DNA from: Jatrophihabitans cynanchi | GTDB lineage: Bacteria; Actinomycetota; Actinomycetes; Mycobacteriales; Jatrophihabitantaceae | Reading direction: 5' to 3' | Length of the DNA: 64,000 nt | Assembly: GCF_027247405.1 (NCBI RefSeq) | Contig: NZ_CP097463.1 | Coordinates: 620,001-684,000 of the forward strand | Shown: positions 41,523 through 50,497 of the stretch, piece after piece | How the letters are laid out: the number at the start of each line of letters is the position of its first letter | Numbering within the stretch: position 1 is the stretch's first letter | Made by a program: the position numbers and the translations under genes | Notes under the pieces: model-generated | Told to the model about the DNA's origin: nothing | Seen by the model: only the letters and a program-made list of their open reading frames with translations | Databases searched by the model: none

Positions 41523-42375
41523 CGTCGGGAACCCCCAGGTAGGCCGCCACGACGGCCGGATCGTCGCGAATCTGTTCCGGCTTGCCCTCGGCGATCTTGT
41601 TGCCGAACTCCAGCACCACGATGCGGTCGGTCAGGCCCATCACCAGGCGCATGTCGTGCTCGATCAGCAGGACCGTGTAGCCCTCGTCGCGGATCTGCCG
41701 GATGAGCCCCATCAGCTCGTCCTTCTCGGCCGGGTTGAAGCCGGCCGCCGGCTCGTCCAGGCAGAGCAGTTTCGGCTCGGTGCCCAGAGCTCGGGCGATC
41801 TCCAGCCTCCGCTGGTAGCCGTAGGGCAGGTTGCGAGCCTTGTCCGCGGCGCGGTCGGCGATGCCGACGAAGGCGAGCAGCGCCATGGCCTGATCGACTG
41901 CCGACTTCTCCTCGTGGAAGTGTCGCGGAGTGCGGACAAGCGCCCCGGGAACGCTGGTGCGGTGCCGGGCGTCCAACCCGACGACCACGTTCTCCAGCGC
42001 CGTCATCTCCGCGAACAGCCTGATGTTCTGGAAGGTCCGGGCGATGCCCAGCCGGGTGATCTGGTACCGCCGCTGGCGTTTGAGCACGGTGCCGTCGAAG
42101 GTGATCGTGCCCGACGTCGGCCGGTAGACGCCGGTCATCGCGTTGAAGCAGGTCGTCTTGCCGGCACCGTTCGGGCCGATCAGGCCGAGGATCTCGCCAC
42201 GCTTGATGTCGAAGCTGACGCTGTCCAGCGCTGTCAGGCCACCGAAGCGCAGGGTCACCTCCTGCATCGACATCAGCGTCTCGCCGACGCCGGTGTGGAT
42301 GTCGCGGTGCTGCTCGACCTGCTCGATGACCGCGTCGGGTGACAGCCCCTCGACGGTGTGCTTCGGATCAGTCAT
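41509..42375 (-). CDS. livG: Branched-chain amino acid ABC transporter ATPase LivG
   Basis: 288 residues from ATG 42375. A 33-residue N-terminal extension precedes the usual LivG start ([19 protein letters not shown]). Walker [17 protein letters not shown], then [20 protein letters not shown], signature region [20 protein letters not shown] and Walker [16 protein letters not shown]. The family signature LSYGQ is here LPYGY. Two bases downstream of livM. Confidence 0.94.
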   Translation of the reverse strand: MTDPKHTVEGLSPDAVIEQVEQHRDIHTGVGETLMSMQEVTLRFGGLTALDSVSFDIKRGEILGLIGPNGAGKTTCFNAMTGVYRPTSGTITFDGTVLKRQRRYQITRLGIARTFQNIRLFAEMTALENVVVGLDARHRTSVPGALVRTPRHFHEEKSAVDQAMALLAFVGIADRAADKARNLPYGYQRRLEIARALGTEPKLLCLDEPAAGFNPAEKDELMGLIRQIRDEGYTVLLIEHDMRLVMGLTDRIVVLEFGNKIAEGKPEQIRDDPAVVAAYLGVPDDGAA

Positions 42376-42377
42376 CG

Positions 42378-44042
42378 CTACGCCTCCCCCGCCCGCGCGT
42401 CGGGTACCGGTTCGGCGGACATCGCCCCGGACGCGACCCCCGTGGCGAAAGCCCCGGTGCCGGTGTCCAGCCGCTCCGGCCCGCCGGTGAGTCGCTGATA
42501 CGCCTGGCGACCGTACGTCAGCAGCCGCTGCCGCGCACCGAGCAGGCCCTGCGGCCGGAACAACATGAGCACGATCAGCGCGATGCCGAAGATCAGGAAC
42601 TTGTACTCCGAGATCGAGGTGAACCGGTCCGGGATGTACGAGATCAGGAAGGCACCGACGATGACACCCACCTTGTTGCCCGCGCCGCCCAGCACGACGG
42701 CGGCCAGGAACAGGATGGACGTGACCGGGTCGAACCGCTGGTTGTTGACGAACCCGATCTGACCGGCGAACAGCGCGCCGGACAGCCCGCCGATCGCCGC
42801 ACCGATGACGAACGCCCAGAGCTTGAAGCGGAACGTCGGCACGCCCATGATCTCGGCGGCGTCCTCGTCCTCTCGGATCGCTACCCAGGCGCGGCCGACC
42901 CGGCTTCGTTCCAGGTTGCCGACGAAGATCAGCACGACGACGATCAGCCCGATGGTGAGCCAGTACCACGGCTTGCCGTCGGTCTGTGAGAAGACCGCAG
43001 TCCCGTCCGCATGGTGACCCGGCGGCCGGGCCAGGTTCTGGAAGCCGATGTTGCCGCGCAGCGGCGTCACATTGTCGGCCAGCAGCCGCACGATCTCACC
43101 GAAGCCGAGCGTGACGATCGCCAGGTAGTCGCCCCGCAGGCGCAGCGTCGGCGCTCCGAGGATCAGCCCGGACACCATCGTGATCGCCATCGCGATCGGT
43201 ACGCAGATCAGCCAGGCCCACGGTGAATTGGGGTCAGTGAACACCCGGACCGTGGAGTCCGAACTGGTGAACAGCGCGACGACGTAGGCACCGATCGCGA
43301 AGAAGCCGACGTAACCGAGGTCCAGCAGGCCGGCCTGGCCGACGACGACGTTCAGGCCGATCGCGATGAGCGCGGTGCGCGCGGCGTTGAACAGCGAGAT
43401 CGGGAAGTCGGTGCCGGGCTCGGTGTTGATCAGGCCGAGCAACGGGAAGTCCGAACTGATGTACGGCAGGATCACCAGCACCGCGATCGCGATGATCGAC
43501 CAGAGCCACTGCTGTTGCCGGCTCAGGCTGTTCCACCGCGCGCGGAAGCTGACCACTCGCCGCGGCGGGGCGGTGACCTCCGGGCCGAACCAGGTCGTCG
43601 ACGCCGGCAACAGCGCGAACGTCAGCATCGCCAGCGCGAGCGCCGCGAAGATGCACGCCCAGACGACGGTCGAGGACTTCTGCTGCATCAGCAGCCAGAC
43701 GACGCTGATGCCGACCGTGAGCGCCGCTCCGCCGAGCAGCCAGCGTCGCGAGCGCACCCGGCTCTGCGCGGCGAGCACGCCGGCGAACGCCAGCGCGGCG
43801 GCGGCGATCAGGTCCAGCAGCACGCCGGCGATCACATTGCCCGAGCCGCCGAGCGAGCGTGCCTTCGCCGCGTCATGGAACTCGCTGGCCGGCCCGAGGT
43901 CGAACGCGAGTCCGACGGCGGCGGCAACGAGCAACACGGCGAGCACTGCTGCCAGGACCGCGGCGACCAGGACGGCACCAGGTCGTTCGACCGGCGTGTC
44001 CTCCGGCCGCTCGACGACAGCCGTCGCCTTCGTCTCGCTCAT
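42378..44042 (-). CDS. livM: Branched-chain amino acid ABC transporter permease LivM (long form)
   Basis: 554 residues, much longer than the ~320-420 of many LivM proteins. The first ~190 residues add about four membrane helices ([20 protein letters not shown] and others). The conserved permease begins near [20 protein letters not shown] (about 224) and includes [14 protein letters not shown] and the coupling loop [19 protein letters not shown] overlap with livH. Confidence 0.94.
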   Translation of the reverse strand: MSETKATAVVERPEDTPVERPGAVLVAAVLAAVLAVLLVAAAVGLAFDLGPASEFHDAAKARSLGGSGNVIAGVLLDLIAAAALAFAGVLAAQSRVRSRRWLLGGAALTVGISVVWLLMQQKSSTVVWACIFAALALAMLTFALLPASTTWFGPEVTAPPRRVVSFRARWNSLSRQQQWLWSIIAIAVLVILPYISSDFPLLGLINTEPGTDFPISLFNAARTALIAIGLNVVVGQAGLLDLGYVGFFAIGAYVVALFTSSDSTVRVFTDPNSPWAWLICVPIAMAITMVSGLILGAPTLRLRGDYLAIVTLGFGEIVRLLADNVTPLRGNIGFQNLARPPGHHADGTAVFSQTDGKPWYWLTIGLIVVVLIFVGNLERSRVGRAWVAIREDEDAAEIMGVPTFRFKLWAFVIGAAIGGLSGALFAGQIGFVNNQRFDPVTSILFLAAVVLGGAGNKVGVIVGAFLISYIPDRFTSISEYKFLIFGIALIVLMLFRPQGLLGARQRLLTYGRQAYQRLTGGPERLDTGTGAFATGVASGAMSAEPVPDARAGEA

Positions 44043-45049
44043 GCGCGTGCCTTCCCGAGCGACTCGCCGAGGATCCCGGTGGGCCGGATCAGCAGCACCG
44101 CGATCAGCAGTACATACGCCACGACGTCTCGCCAGCCGCTGCCGAACAGGGTCTGCCCGTAGATCTCGGCGAGACCGAGGATAAGCCCACCGACCAGTGC
44201 ACCCCGCAGGTTGCCGATCCCGCCCAGCACGGCCGCGGCGAATGCCTTGATGCCGAGGATGAAGCCGCCGTTGTAGATGACACCTGTCGGGATGTACATG
44301 ATGTAGAGGCTCGCGGCGATGCCCGCGGCGACCCCGCCGATCATGAACGTCTGCATGATCACCCGCTCGCGGTTCACGCCCATCAGCGTCGCGGTCGTGG
44401 GATCCTGCGCGACGGCGCGAATGCCGCGGCCGACGCGCGTCCGGTTGATGAATCCGTCGATGAGCACCATCAACACGATCGCCGCGACGACGATGATGAT
44501 CTGCTGGTTGTTGGCCTGCGCCGAGAAGACCTGTAGTTCAGGCTCTTTGAGCACGAGAAGGATCGACGGCTCGGCATTGGCACCGCGCCAGACGAAGAAG
44601 ATCTGCTGGATCGTCAGCGAAGCGCCGATCGCGGTGATGAGGAAGACCAACGAGGGAGCGCCCCGCGCCCGAAGCGGCTTGTACGCGACCCGCTCGACGG
44701 CGAGTGCGACGCCGGATGAGACTACGGCCGCCACCAGAGTGGCGAGCAGCATGAACCCGATGACTGCGATCGTCGTGGTGGAGTAGATCGCTCCCGGCGA
44801 GAAGCCGCAGGCCTTGAGGGTGAAGTACGCCGCGAACGCGCCTGCGATGAACACCTCGGAGTGCGCGAAGTTGATCAGTTTGAGCAAGCCGTACACCAGG
44901 GTGTAACCGAGCGCGATGAGCGCGTAGATCGCGCCGTACGTCAGCCCGGACAGGGTGTCGACCCAGAACAGCTGTCCCAGGCTGTGCGTGTCGAAATGGA
45001 TCCAGTTCTCGGCCAGCACTGTGTTGCTCGCCAGGTGGAGCGTGGACAC
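44039..45049 (-). CDS. livH: Branched-chain amino acid ABC transporter permease LivH
   Basis: 336 residues from GTG 45049. Eight or so helices with the LivH marks GLTYGAIYALIALGYTLVYG, LINFAHSEVFIAGAF, then the coupling loop GIRAVAQDPTTATLMGVN and AFAAAVLGGIGNLRGALVGG. It forms the channel with LivM. Separated from livK by a hairpin, so expression of permeases below the binding protein is likely. Confidence 0.95.
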   Translation of the reverse strand: MSTLHLASNTVLAENWIHFDTHSLGQLFWVDTLSGLTYGAIYALIALGYTLVYGLLKLINFAHSEVFIAGAFAAYFTLKACGFSPGAIYSTTTIAVIGFMLLATLVAAVVSSGVALAVERVAYKPLRARGAPSLVFLITAIGASLTIQQIFFVWRGANAEPSILLVLKEPELQVFSAQANNQQIIIVVAAIVLMVLIDGFINRTRVGRGIRAVAQDPTTATLMGVNRERVIMQTFMIGGVAAGIAASLYIMYIPTGVIYNGGFILGIKAFAAAVLGGIGNLRGALVGGLILGLAEIYGQTLFGSGWRDVVAYVLLIAVLLIRPTGILGESLGKARA

Positions 45050-45081
45050 GGAGGGTGGGCGTCCTTTCCTCGGTCACGTTC

Positions 45082-45116
45082 CGGCCCGGGCGGCCTGTTG
45101 GGCCGCCCGGGCCGGT
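45082..45116 (-). terminator. Hairpin between livK and livH
   Basis: CCGGCCCGGGCGGCC (45082-45096) and GGCCGCCCGGGCCGG (45102-45116) form a perfect 15-bp stem with a five-base loop, without a T run. In binding-protein operons such a stem often stabilises the first cistron and lowers downstream expression. Confidence 0.8.
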
Positions 45117-45145
45117 GACGTCACAGTTGTTCGTGAAGAGCGGTG

Positions 45146-46390
45146 TCAGCCGCCGATCTGCTGGTACTTCACGATCGCGTCGCCCTGTACGACGTAGGAC
45201 CAGATCGCCGGCTGGCCGGCGAGCTCACCCGTGCTGTCGAACTTGATGTGCTTGGTGATGCCGTCGGCGTCGTAGGCGTTCACCCAGTCCAGCAGCTTTG
45301 CGCGGGTGTCGTTGCCGTGGTCGATGCCGCTGAGCAGGATCGTCGCGGCGTCGTACGACTCGGCCGAGTAGGTCTGCGGGTCGGTGCCGTACTTCGCCTT
45401 GTACTGCGCGGCGAACTCCTTGCTCGCGTCAGCCGGGACGCACGGGCAGGTGAAGTAGGCACCCTGCGCCGCTGCCTGGCCGGCCAGCTTGATGAACTGC
45501 GGGTCCTTCACGCCGTCAGGCGCGACGAACTTGCCGGTGTAGCCCGCACCGTGCAGCTGCTGGGCGAACGGGCCGCCCTCGGCGTAGTAACCGGAGTAGA
45601 ACAGCGCGTCCGGCGCTGCCTGGACGACCTTGTTGACGGTGGCCGAGAAGTCCTTCTGGCCGGTCTTGACGTCGTCCTTGCAGGTCACCGCGCTCCCGAG
45701 CGCGGACTCGATCGACGCGGCCAGGCCCTTGCCGTAGTCGGAGTCATCCTCGATCACGCAGACCTTCTTGGCCTTGAGCGTGTCGGTGATGAACTTCGCG
45801 GCCGCCGGGCCCTGCGAGGCGTCGTTGCCCAGCACGCGGTGGAAGGTCTTCCAGCCGTTCTTGGACAGATCCGGGTTGGTGGCCGACGGCGAGACCGTCA
45901 CCAGGCCGGCCGAGTTGAATGCGGCACCGACAGCCTTCGACTCGCCGGAGAACGGCAGGCCGACGACGCCGATGATGTCCTTCTCGTTGATCGCCTGGGT
46001 CGAGACGCCCGGCGCGACCGACGGGTCACCCTGCGAGTCGAACTTCTTGAAGGTGACCTGGCAGCCGGCGTTGGCCTTGTTGTGCTGGTCGACGGCCAGT
46101 GCGGCGGCATTGCTGATCGCGATACCGAGGGCGGCGTTCGCCCCGGTCAGCGCGCCGATGTAGGCGATGGACACGCCGCTGCACTTGCCACTGCCGTCGC
46201 CGGCGGGCAGCACCGGGTTCAGCTGCGCTGCCGGGCTGCTGCTCTGGGTCGAGGCGGGCGAGGTGTTGGCCGCCGTGTTCGCCGGTGGCGGGTTGGTGTC
46301 GTTCTTCTTGCCCTTGCTCGCGCAGCCGGAAAGTGCCAATGCACCGGCTGTGAGAAGCACCGCGGCTGCGGTCAGTGAACGATTACGCAC
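45146..46390 (-). CDS. livK: Branched-chain amino acid-binding lipoprotein LivK
   Basis: 414 residues. Lipobox ALALSGCAS (Cys about 23), then an Asn/Pro/Ala/Ser-rich linker, then a type I periplasmic-binding fold: GVSIAYIGALTGANAALGIA, IIGVVGLPFSGESKAVGAA, KVCVIEDDSDYGKGLAASI and ALFYSGYYAEGGPFAQQL. It catches leucine, isoleucine, valine or similar compounds outside the cell and feeds LivHMGF. First gene of the operon. Confidence 0.94.
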   Translation of the reverse strand: MRNRSLTAAAVLLTAGALALSGCASKGKKNDTNPPPANTAANTSPASTQSSSPAAQLNPVLPAGDGSGKCSGVSIAYIGALTGANAALGIAISNAAALAVDQHNKANAGCQVTFKKFDSQGDPSVAPGVSTQAINEKDIIGVVGLPFSGESKAVGAAFNSAGLVTVSPSATNPDLSKNGWKTFHRVLGNDASQGPAAAKFITDTLKAKKVCVIEDDSDYGKGLAASIESALGSAVTCKDDVKTGQKDFSATVNKVVQAAPDALFYSGYYAEGGPFAQQLHGAGYTGKFVAPDGVKDPQFIKLAGQAAAQGAYFTCPCVPADASKEFAAQYKAKYGTDPQTYSAESYDAATILLSGIDHGNDTRAKLLDWVNAYDADGITKHIKFDSTGELAGQPAIWSYVVQGDAIVKYQQIGG

Positions 46391-46581
46391 TGCATTGCCT
46401 CCATTGAGGTCCTTGTAGGACGTGTTTGGGACGCCATGATCCGTCCTGTGACCAGCCGCACGTTAGTGCACGTGTCCACATCGCGGTACGCCTCGCCCCC
46501 CGCGGCGGCCGGGTCGTGACCAAATCTCAACCACGACAGGCCCGATTTGCGGGAATACCGGACAGTTATGGCCGACGTCGC

Positions 46582-47208
46582 TCAGGCCGGCTGGTCGTCG
46601 CCGCCGAGCACGAGTTCGGCCACAGCGCGCATCGAGGTGCGGTTGTCCATCGCCGCGCGCTGAATCCAGCGGAAGGCCTCGGGTTCGGTCAGTTCGTGCT
46701 TGGTCATCAACGCGCCCTTGGCCCGTTCGATCAGCTTGCGCGCCTCGAGCCGCTCGCGAAGCCCGGTGACCTCGGCCTCCAGCGCCTTGATCTCCGCGAA
46801 TCGCGACATGGCCATCTCGATGGCGGGCAGCAGGTCGCGCTTCTCGAACGGCTTGATCAGGTAGGCCATCGCGCCCGCGTCACGTGCCCGCTCGATCAGA
46901 TCGCGCTGGCTGAACGCGGTGAGCATCACCACCGGCGCGACACGCTTGCCCACGATCTGGGCCGCCGCCGTGATCCCGTCCATCTTGGGCATCTTGATGT
47001 CGCAGATAACCAGGTCGGGAAGCAGTTCGTTCGCGAGCACGACCGCCTGCTCGCCGTCGCCCGCCTCACCGACGACGTCGAAACCCTCTTCGCGCAGCAT
47101 TTCGCGCAGATCGAGACGGATCAGCGCCTCGTCCTCGGCGATCACGACCCGCCGCGCCGGCGCATCCGTAGCGTCAGGCATCGGACTGACATCGGCGGCA
47201 GCCACGGT
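46582..47208 (-). CDS. pdtaR: ANTAR response regulator PdtaR
   Basis: 208 residues from GTG 47208, preferred for the GAGAGGG before it; an ATG at 47181 would give 199 residues and cannot be excluded. Receiver domain: VVIAEDEALIRLDL, phosphoryl site in LVICDIKMPKMDG, then VVMLTAFSQRDL and AYLIKPFEKRD. After a coiled coil (SRFAEIKALEAEVTGLRERL) comes the ANTAR RNA-binding domain (KLIERAKGALMTKHELTEPE and RWIQRAAMDNRTSM). In mycobacteria PdtaS phosphorylates PdtaR, which binds paired hairpins to prevent termination. The kinase is not in this window. Confidence 0.93.
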   Translation of the reverse strand, partial: TVAAADVSPMPDATDAPARRVVIAEDEALIRLDLREMLREEGFDVVGEAGDGEQAVVLANELLPDLVICDIKMPKMDGITAAAQIVGKRVAPVVMLTAFSQRDLIERARDAGAMAYLIKPFEKRDLLPAIEMAMSRFAEIKALEAEVTGLRERLEARKLIERAKGALMTKHELTEPEAFRWIQRAAMDNRTSMRAVAELVLGGDDQPA

Positions 47209-47285
47209 GCGTCCCTCTCGGATCGAAAGCCAATCTTGCGCGCTCGGCGCAGGACCCCAGCCTATCTTGGCTACGATTGCCGCAC

Positions 47286-47359
47286 GCCCCTGTATCCCAA
47301 CTGGCAGAGGAAATGGTCTCAAACACCATCGAGTGTGGGTTCGAATCCCACCGGGGGCA
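47286..47359 (+). tRNA. tRNA with Leu(CAA) anticodon and short variable loop
   Basis: 74 nt. Acceptor GCCCCTG/CGGGGGC (with one G-U), D arm with a three-bp stem TCC/GGA and loop CAACTGGCAGA, anticodon stem ATGGT/ACCAT with loop CTCAAAC (anticodon CAA), variable region CGAGT of only five bases, T arm GTGGGTTCGAATCCCAC, discriminator A. CC but not CCA follows. Canonical bacterial tRNA-Leu has a long variable arm (class II); this one is class I. It may be a non-standard tRNA rather than the housekeeping Leu(CAA) species. Confidence 0.88.
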
Positions 47360-47430
47360 CCGCGCAACCGTTCGGCGGCGCCGGCTGTGAGCCTGCGCAC
47401 TCCGCGCGGTGCCGCGGCTGAGGGCGGTTG

Positions 47431-47451
47431 ACCTTGACGTAACGTCAAGGT
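47431..47451 (+). promoter_or_regulatory. MerR-type operator (perfect palindrome)
   Basis: Core CCTTGACGTAACGTCAAGG, extended by one pair on each side to ten-base arms around a central A. It stands 15 bp before the merR-like start. MerR-family proteins bind such palindromes between -35 and -10 elements, and TTGACG within it could serve as a -35. Confidence 0.8.
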
Positions 47452-47465
47452 GTTCAGTGAGGTAC

Positions 47466-48239
47466 GTGCGTAGTGAACTGCCCAGCGACCCGCCGGGCCG
47501 GCTCTCCATCGGTGAGCTGGCCGGCCTCGCGGGCGTCAGCCCCCGCGCGGTGCGGCACTACCACGCAATCGGACTGCTTCCCGAGCCCGCACGGGACGGC
47601 TCCGGCTACCGCCGGTACGGCGGCAAGGACGTGGTGGCCTTGGTGCGCGTCGTCCGGCTGCGGGCGGTCGGTATGCCGATCCCGCAGATCGCCGAGCAGA
47701 TGGCGCATGCCGGTACCGATGACGAGTCCCTGCCGGCGGCCCTGCGCGCGCTGGCCGATGAGATCGACTCCGAGATCGGGCAGTTGACCGCCACCCGCGA
47801 CCGGCTGCGTGCGCTTGCGGACTCCGAGACGTTCGAGCAGCCGGTGCGGACGTTGACCCAGGCGTTGCGCGGGCACGGGCTGCTCGGCCCGTCCGACGAA
47901 CTGCGCGTCGGCGAAGGTTGGGCCGCGGCGCTGCTGGACGCGCTTCACCCACAGGGCATGCCGGGTGTCCTGGACGAGGCGAGCGGACTGCTCGCCGACC
48001 CGGCCGCTCTCGTTACCCTCGGGGCGCTGCGGCAGCGGTTCCGCGCGCTGACCAACAAGGCGACCGACGCCGAGATCAACGCGCTCGTCGAGGCGGTGGC
48101 CGCGGTGCTGCCCGGTTCGCGCACCGACGCGCCGCTGGTGGACATCGCGCTCATGGACAAACTGCTGTCCGACAGACTGAACCGCGCCCAGCAGCGGTTC
48201 ATCCGCCAACTGCGCGACCGACTCGCAACCCACGCGTGA
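47466..48239 (+). CDS. MerR family transcriptional regulator
   Basis: 257 residues from GTG 47466 with GAGG five bases upstream. N-terminal winged helix: LSIGELAGLAGVSPRAVRHY, HAIGLLPEPARDGSGYRRYG, then VRLRAVGMPIPQIAEQM. The long C-terminal part (about 80-257) is helical and not a known ligand domain; it has no Cys metal site. The palindrome just upstream points to self-regulation. The ABC permease gene starts 21 bases after the stop and may be in the same transcript. Confidence 0.87.
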   Translation: MRSELPSDPPGRLSIGELAGLAGVSPRAVRHYHAIGLLPEPARDGSGYRRYGGKDVVALVRVVRLRAVGMPIPQIAEQMAHAGTDDESLPAALRALADEIDSEIGQLTATRDRLRALADSETFEQPVRTLTQALRGHGLLGPSDELRVGEGWAAALLDALHPQGMPGVLDEASGLLADPAALVTLGALRQRFRALTNKATDAEINALVEAVAAVLPGSRTDAPLVDIALMDKLLSDRLNRAQQRFIRQLRDRLATHA

Positions 48240-48259
48240 CCACGGCCCAGGAGGAATCG

Positions 48260-49135
48260 GTGACCAGTACCGCGCACAGCTCAGACGAGGTGGCGGCACT
48301 CGTAGCCCGCTACGGGCTGCAGCGCGCCGGGGCCCGGCTGCCACTGGGTACCTACACGCGCCAGCTGTGGGCCCGGCGTCACTTCATCACCGAGTTCTCC
48401 ACCGCCAGCAACGCGGTCGGCTTCTCCCGCAGCTTCCTCGGCCAGGCCTGGCAACTGCTGACGCCGCTGCTCAACGTGGCGGTCTACTACCTCATCTTCG
48501 GCGTGCTGCTGCACACCAAGCGCGGCGTGGACAACTTCATCGCGTTCCTGACGATCGGGCTGTTCGTCTTCAGCTTCACCAGCGGTTCGCTCACGGCCGG
48601 AGCCCGGGCGATCAGCGGCAACCTCGGCCTTACCCGGTCACTGCACTTCCCACGCGCGGTGCTGCCCGTGTCGACGACACTGACCGCTCTTCAGCAGCTG
48701 GTGTCGTCGATGGTGATCATGGTTCCGGTCGTGCTGCTCACCGGCGAACCGCTGTCGCTGCGCTGGTTCCTGCTGATCCCGGCCGTCGGGCTGCAGGCAG
48801 CGTTCTCGCTCGGCCTGGCGTTCCTGTTCGCCCGGCTCGGCGCGCGGGTGCCGGACACCTCGCAGATGCTGCCGTTCATCACGCGCGTGTGGATGTACAC
48901 CTCGGGCGTCATGTACAGCATCACGGAGTTCACCAAAGGCCGCCCGCACTGGGTGAAGACCGTGCTCGAGGTCAACCCGGGAGCGGTCTACGTGAACGTG
49001 GCGCGGAACGCACTGCTCACGAACAATCCGGTGCACCCGTACACCTGGCCGCTCGCGATCGGCTGGGCCATCGTCGCACTCGGCGCGGGCTATCTCATCT
49101 TCTGGCAGGGCGAGGAGGAGTACGGACGTGTCTGA
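48260..49135 (+). CDS. ABC-2 permease for polysaccharide/teichoic acid export (TagG/Wzm type)
   Basis: 291 residues from GTG 48260 with AGGAGGAAT upstream. Six membrane helices of the ABC-2 kind: FLGQAWQLLTPLLNVAVYYL, IFGVLLHTKRGVDNFIAFL and TIGLFVFSFTSGSLTAGARA, then NLGLTRSLHFPRAVLPVSTT and VLEVNPGAVYVNVARN. This resembles TagG/Wzm proteins that export lipid-linked glycans. It overlaps the ATPase gene by eight bases. Confidence 0.9.
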   Translation: MTSTAHSSDEVAALVARYGLQRAGARLPLGTYTRQLWARRHFITEFSTASNAVGFSRSFLGQAWQLLTPLLNVAVYYLIFGVLLHTKRGVDNFIAFLTIGLFVFSFTSGSLTAGARAISGNLGLTRSLHFPRAVLPVSTTLTALQQLVSSMVIMVPVVLLTGEPLSLRWFLLIPAVGLQAAFSLGLAFLFARLGARVPDTSQMLPFITRVWMYTSGVMYSITEFTKGRPHWVKTVLEVNPGAVYVNVARNALLTNNPVHPYTWPLAIGWAIVALGAGYLIFWQGEEEYGRV

Positions 49136-49985
49136 GGCGAACATCGCTGCGGTGCGCGCCACCGCCGAACCGACCGTGGTGGTCGACGACGTACACCTGG
49201 TTTACAAGATCATCGGAAAGTCCGGCAAGGGCGGCGCGCCGGCCGCGCTGCGCCGCATGATCCTGCGCGAATCGCTGCCGGGAATGCGCCAGGTGCATGC
49301 CGTGCGCGGAGTCAGCTTCACCGCCTACCGCGGCGAGGCGATCGGCCTGATCGGTCCGAACGGATCGGGCAAGTCGACCTTGCTGCGCGCCATCGCCGGG
49401 CTGATGCCACCGGCCTCCGGAGCGATCTACACGCAGGGTCAACCGTCGTTGCTCGGCATCTCGGCGGCGATGATGAGTGACATGACGGGCGAGCGCAACG
49501 TCGTCCTGGGCTGTCTTGCGCTGGGGATGAAACCGTCGGAGATCGCCGAACAGTACGAGCAGATCTGCGAGTTCGCCGGGATCGGCGAGTTCATCTCGCT
49601 GCCGATGAGCACGTACTCCTCCGGGATGGGCTCGCGGCTGCGTTTCGCGATCGCCGCGACCCGCACCCACGACATCCTGCTGATCGACGAGGCGCTCGCC
49701 ACGGGCGACGCCCAGTTCCGGCGCCGCAGCGAGGCGCGGATCCGTGAGCTGCGCGAGCAGGCCGGAACCGTGTTCCTGGTCAGCCACGGCCTCGGGGTGG
49801 TGCGTCAGTCCTGCGACCGCGCGATCTGGCTCGAGGAGGGCAAGATCGTCGTCGACGGCGAGGCCAACGCGGTGGTCGACGCGTACGAGGAGAGGCACGA
49901 CCCTGAAGCACTGGCCGAGCGCCTCGCGGTGCTGCGCGGCAACGCCACCGCGATGAGCGACGCGGACCAGGAGAGCTCCATCTGA
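49128..49985 (+). CDS. ABC ATPase for polysaccharide/teichoic acid export (TagH/Wzt type)
   Basis: 285 residues. Walker A LIGPNGSGKSTLLRAIAG, signature TYSSGMGSRLRFAIAA, Walker B DILLIDEALATGDAQFR, switch His in VFLVSHGLGVV. The MGSRLRFAI form and the IDEALATGD segment are those of TagH/Wzt. No C-terminal glycan-binding domain is present, so length control must be elsewhere. It pairs with the permease upstream. Confidence 0.92.
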   Translation: MSEANIAAVRATAEPTVVVDDVHLVYKIIGKSGKGGAPAALRRMILRESLPGMRQVHAVRGVSFTAYRGEAIGLIGPNGSGKSTLLRAIAGLMPPASGAIYTQGQPSLLGISAAMMSDMTGERNVVLGCLALGMKPSEIAEQYEQICEFAGIGEFISLPMSTYSSGMGSRLRFAIAATRTHDILLIDEALATGDAQFRRRSEARIRELREQAGTVFLVSHGLGVVRQSCDRAIWLEEGKIVVDGEANAVVDAYEERHDPEALAERLAVLRGNATAMSDADQESSI

Positions 49986-50016
49986 TCCCATTCCGCCGCG
50001 GGTTATCGTCCTGAGC

Positions 50017-50484
50017 GTGACCGACACAACGCGCTACTCCCTGGCCGACTCCTACCCCGACGGGCTGAAGGCGATGATGGCCTTCAACGCTCGCAGCCAC
50101 TCCAGCGGCCTCGACCCGCTGCTGGCAGAGCTGATCAAGATTCGCGCGTCGCAGCTGAACAGCTGCGCGTTCTGCCTGGACATGCACACCAAGGATGCGC
50201 GGGCACTCGGTGAGACCGAGCAACGGATCTACGCACTCGACGCGTGGCGCGAGACGCCGTTCTTCACTCCTGCCGAGCGGGCGACGCTGGCGTTCACCGA
50301 AGCCGTGACCACGCTCGAGCGCGGCGAGATCCCGGACGCCGCGTTCGACGAGTTGCGCCGGCATTTCGACGAGGAGACGGTCGGCAAGATCCTCATCGCG
50401 ATCGTCGTGATCAACAGTTGGAACCGGCTCATGATCGCCCAGCGTCCCCCGATCGGCGGCTACGTCAGCCGGTACCAGAGCTGA
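50017..50484 (+). CDS. Carboxymuconolactone decarboxylase / AhpD-like protein
   Basis: 155 residues. AhpD-type core with the CxxC in LNSCAFCLDMHTKDAR, the preceding LAELIKIRASQ, and ETPFFTPAERATLAFTEAVT. The C-terminal IVVINSWNRLMIA is usual. It resembles the AhpD-like protein at 2914-3366 but is not beside a sigma factor. Thirteen bases separate it from the decarboxylase gene. Confidence 0.9.
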   Translation: MTDTTRYSLADSYPDGLKAMMAFNARSHSSGLDPLLAELIKIRASQLNSCAFCLDMHTKDARALGETEQRIYALDAWRETPFFTPAERATLAFTEAVTTLERGEIPDAAFDELRRHFDEETVGKILIAIVVINSWNRLMIAQRPPIGGYVSRYQS

Positions 50485-50497
50485 CGAGGACGGTGCC

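Noticed and set aside
45082-45116. Riboswitch or amino-acid attenuator between livK and livH
   Set aside because: Only a simple stem is seen, with no leader peptide, aptamer or alternative pairing.
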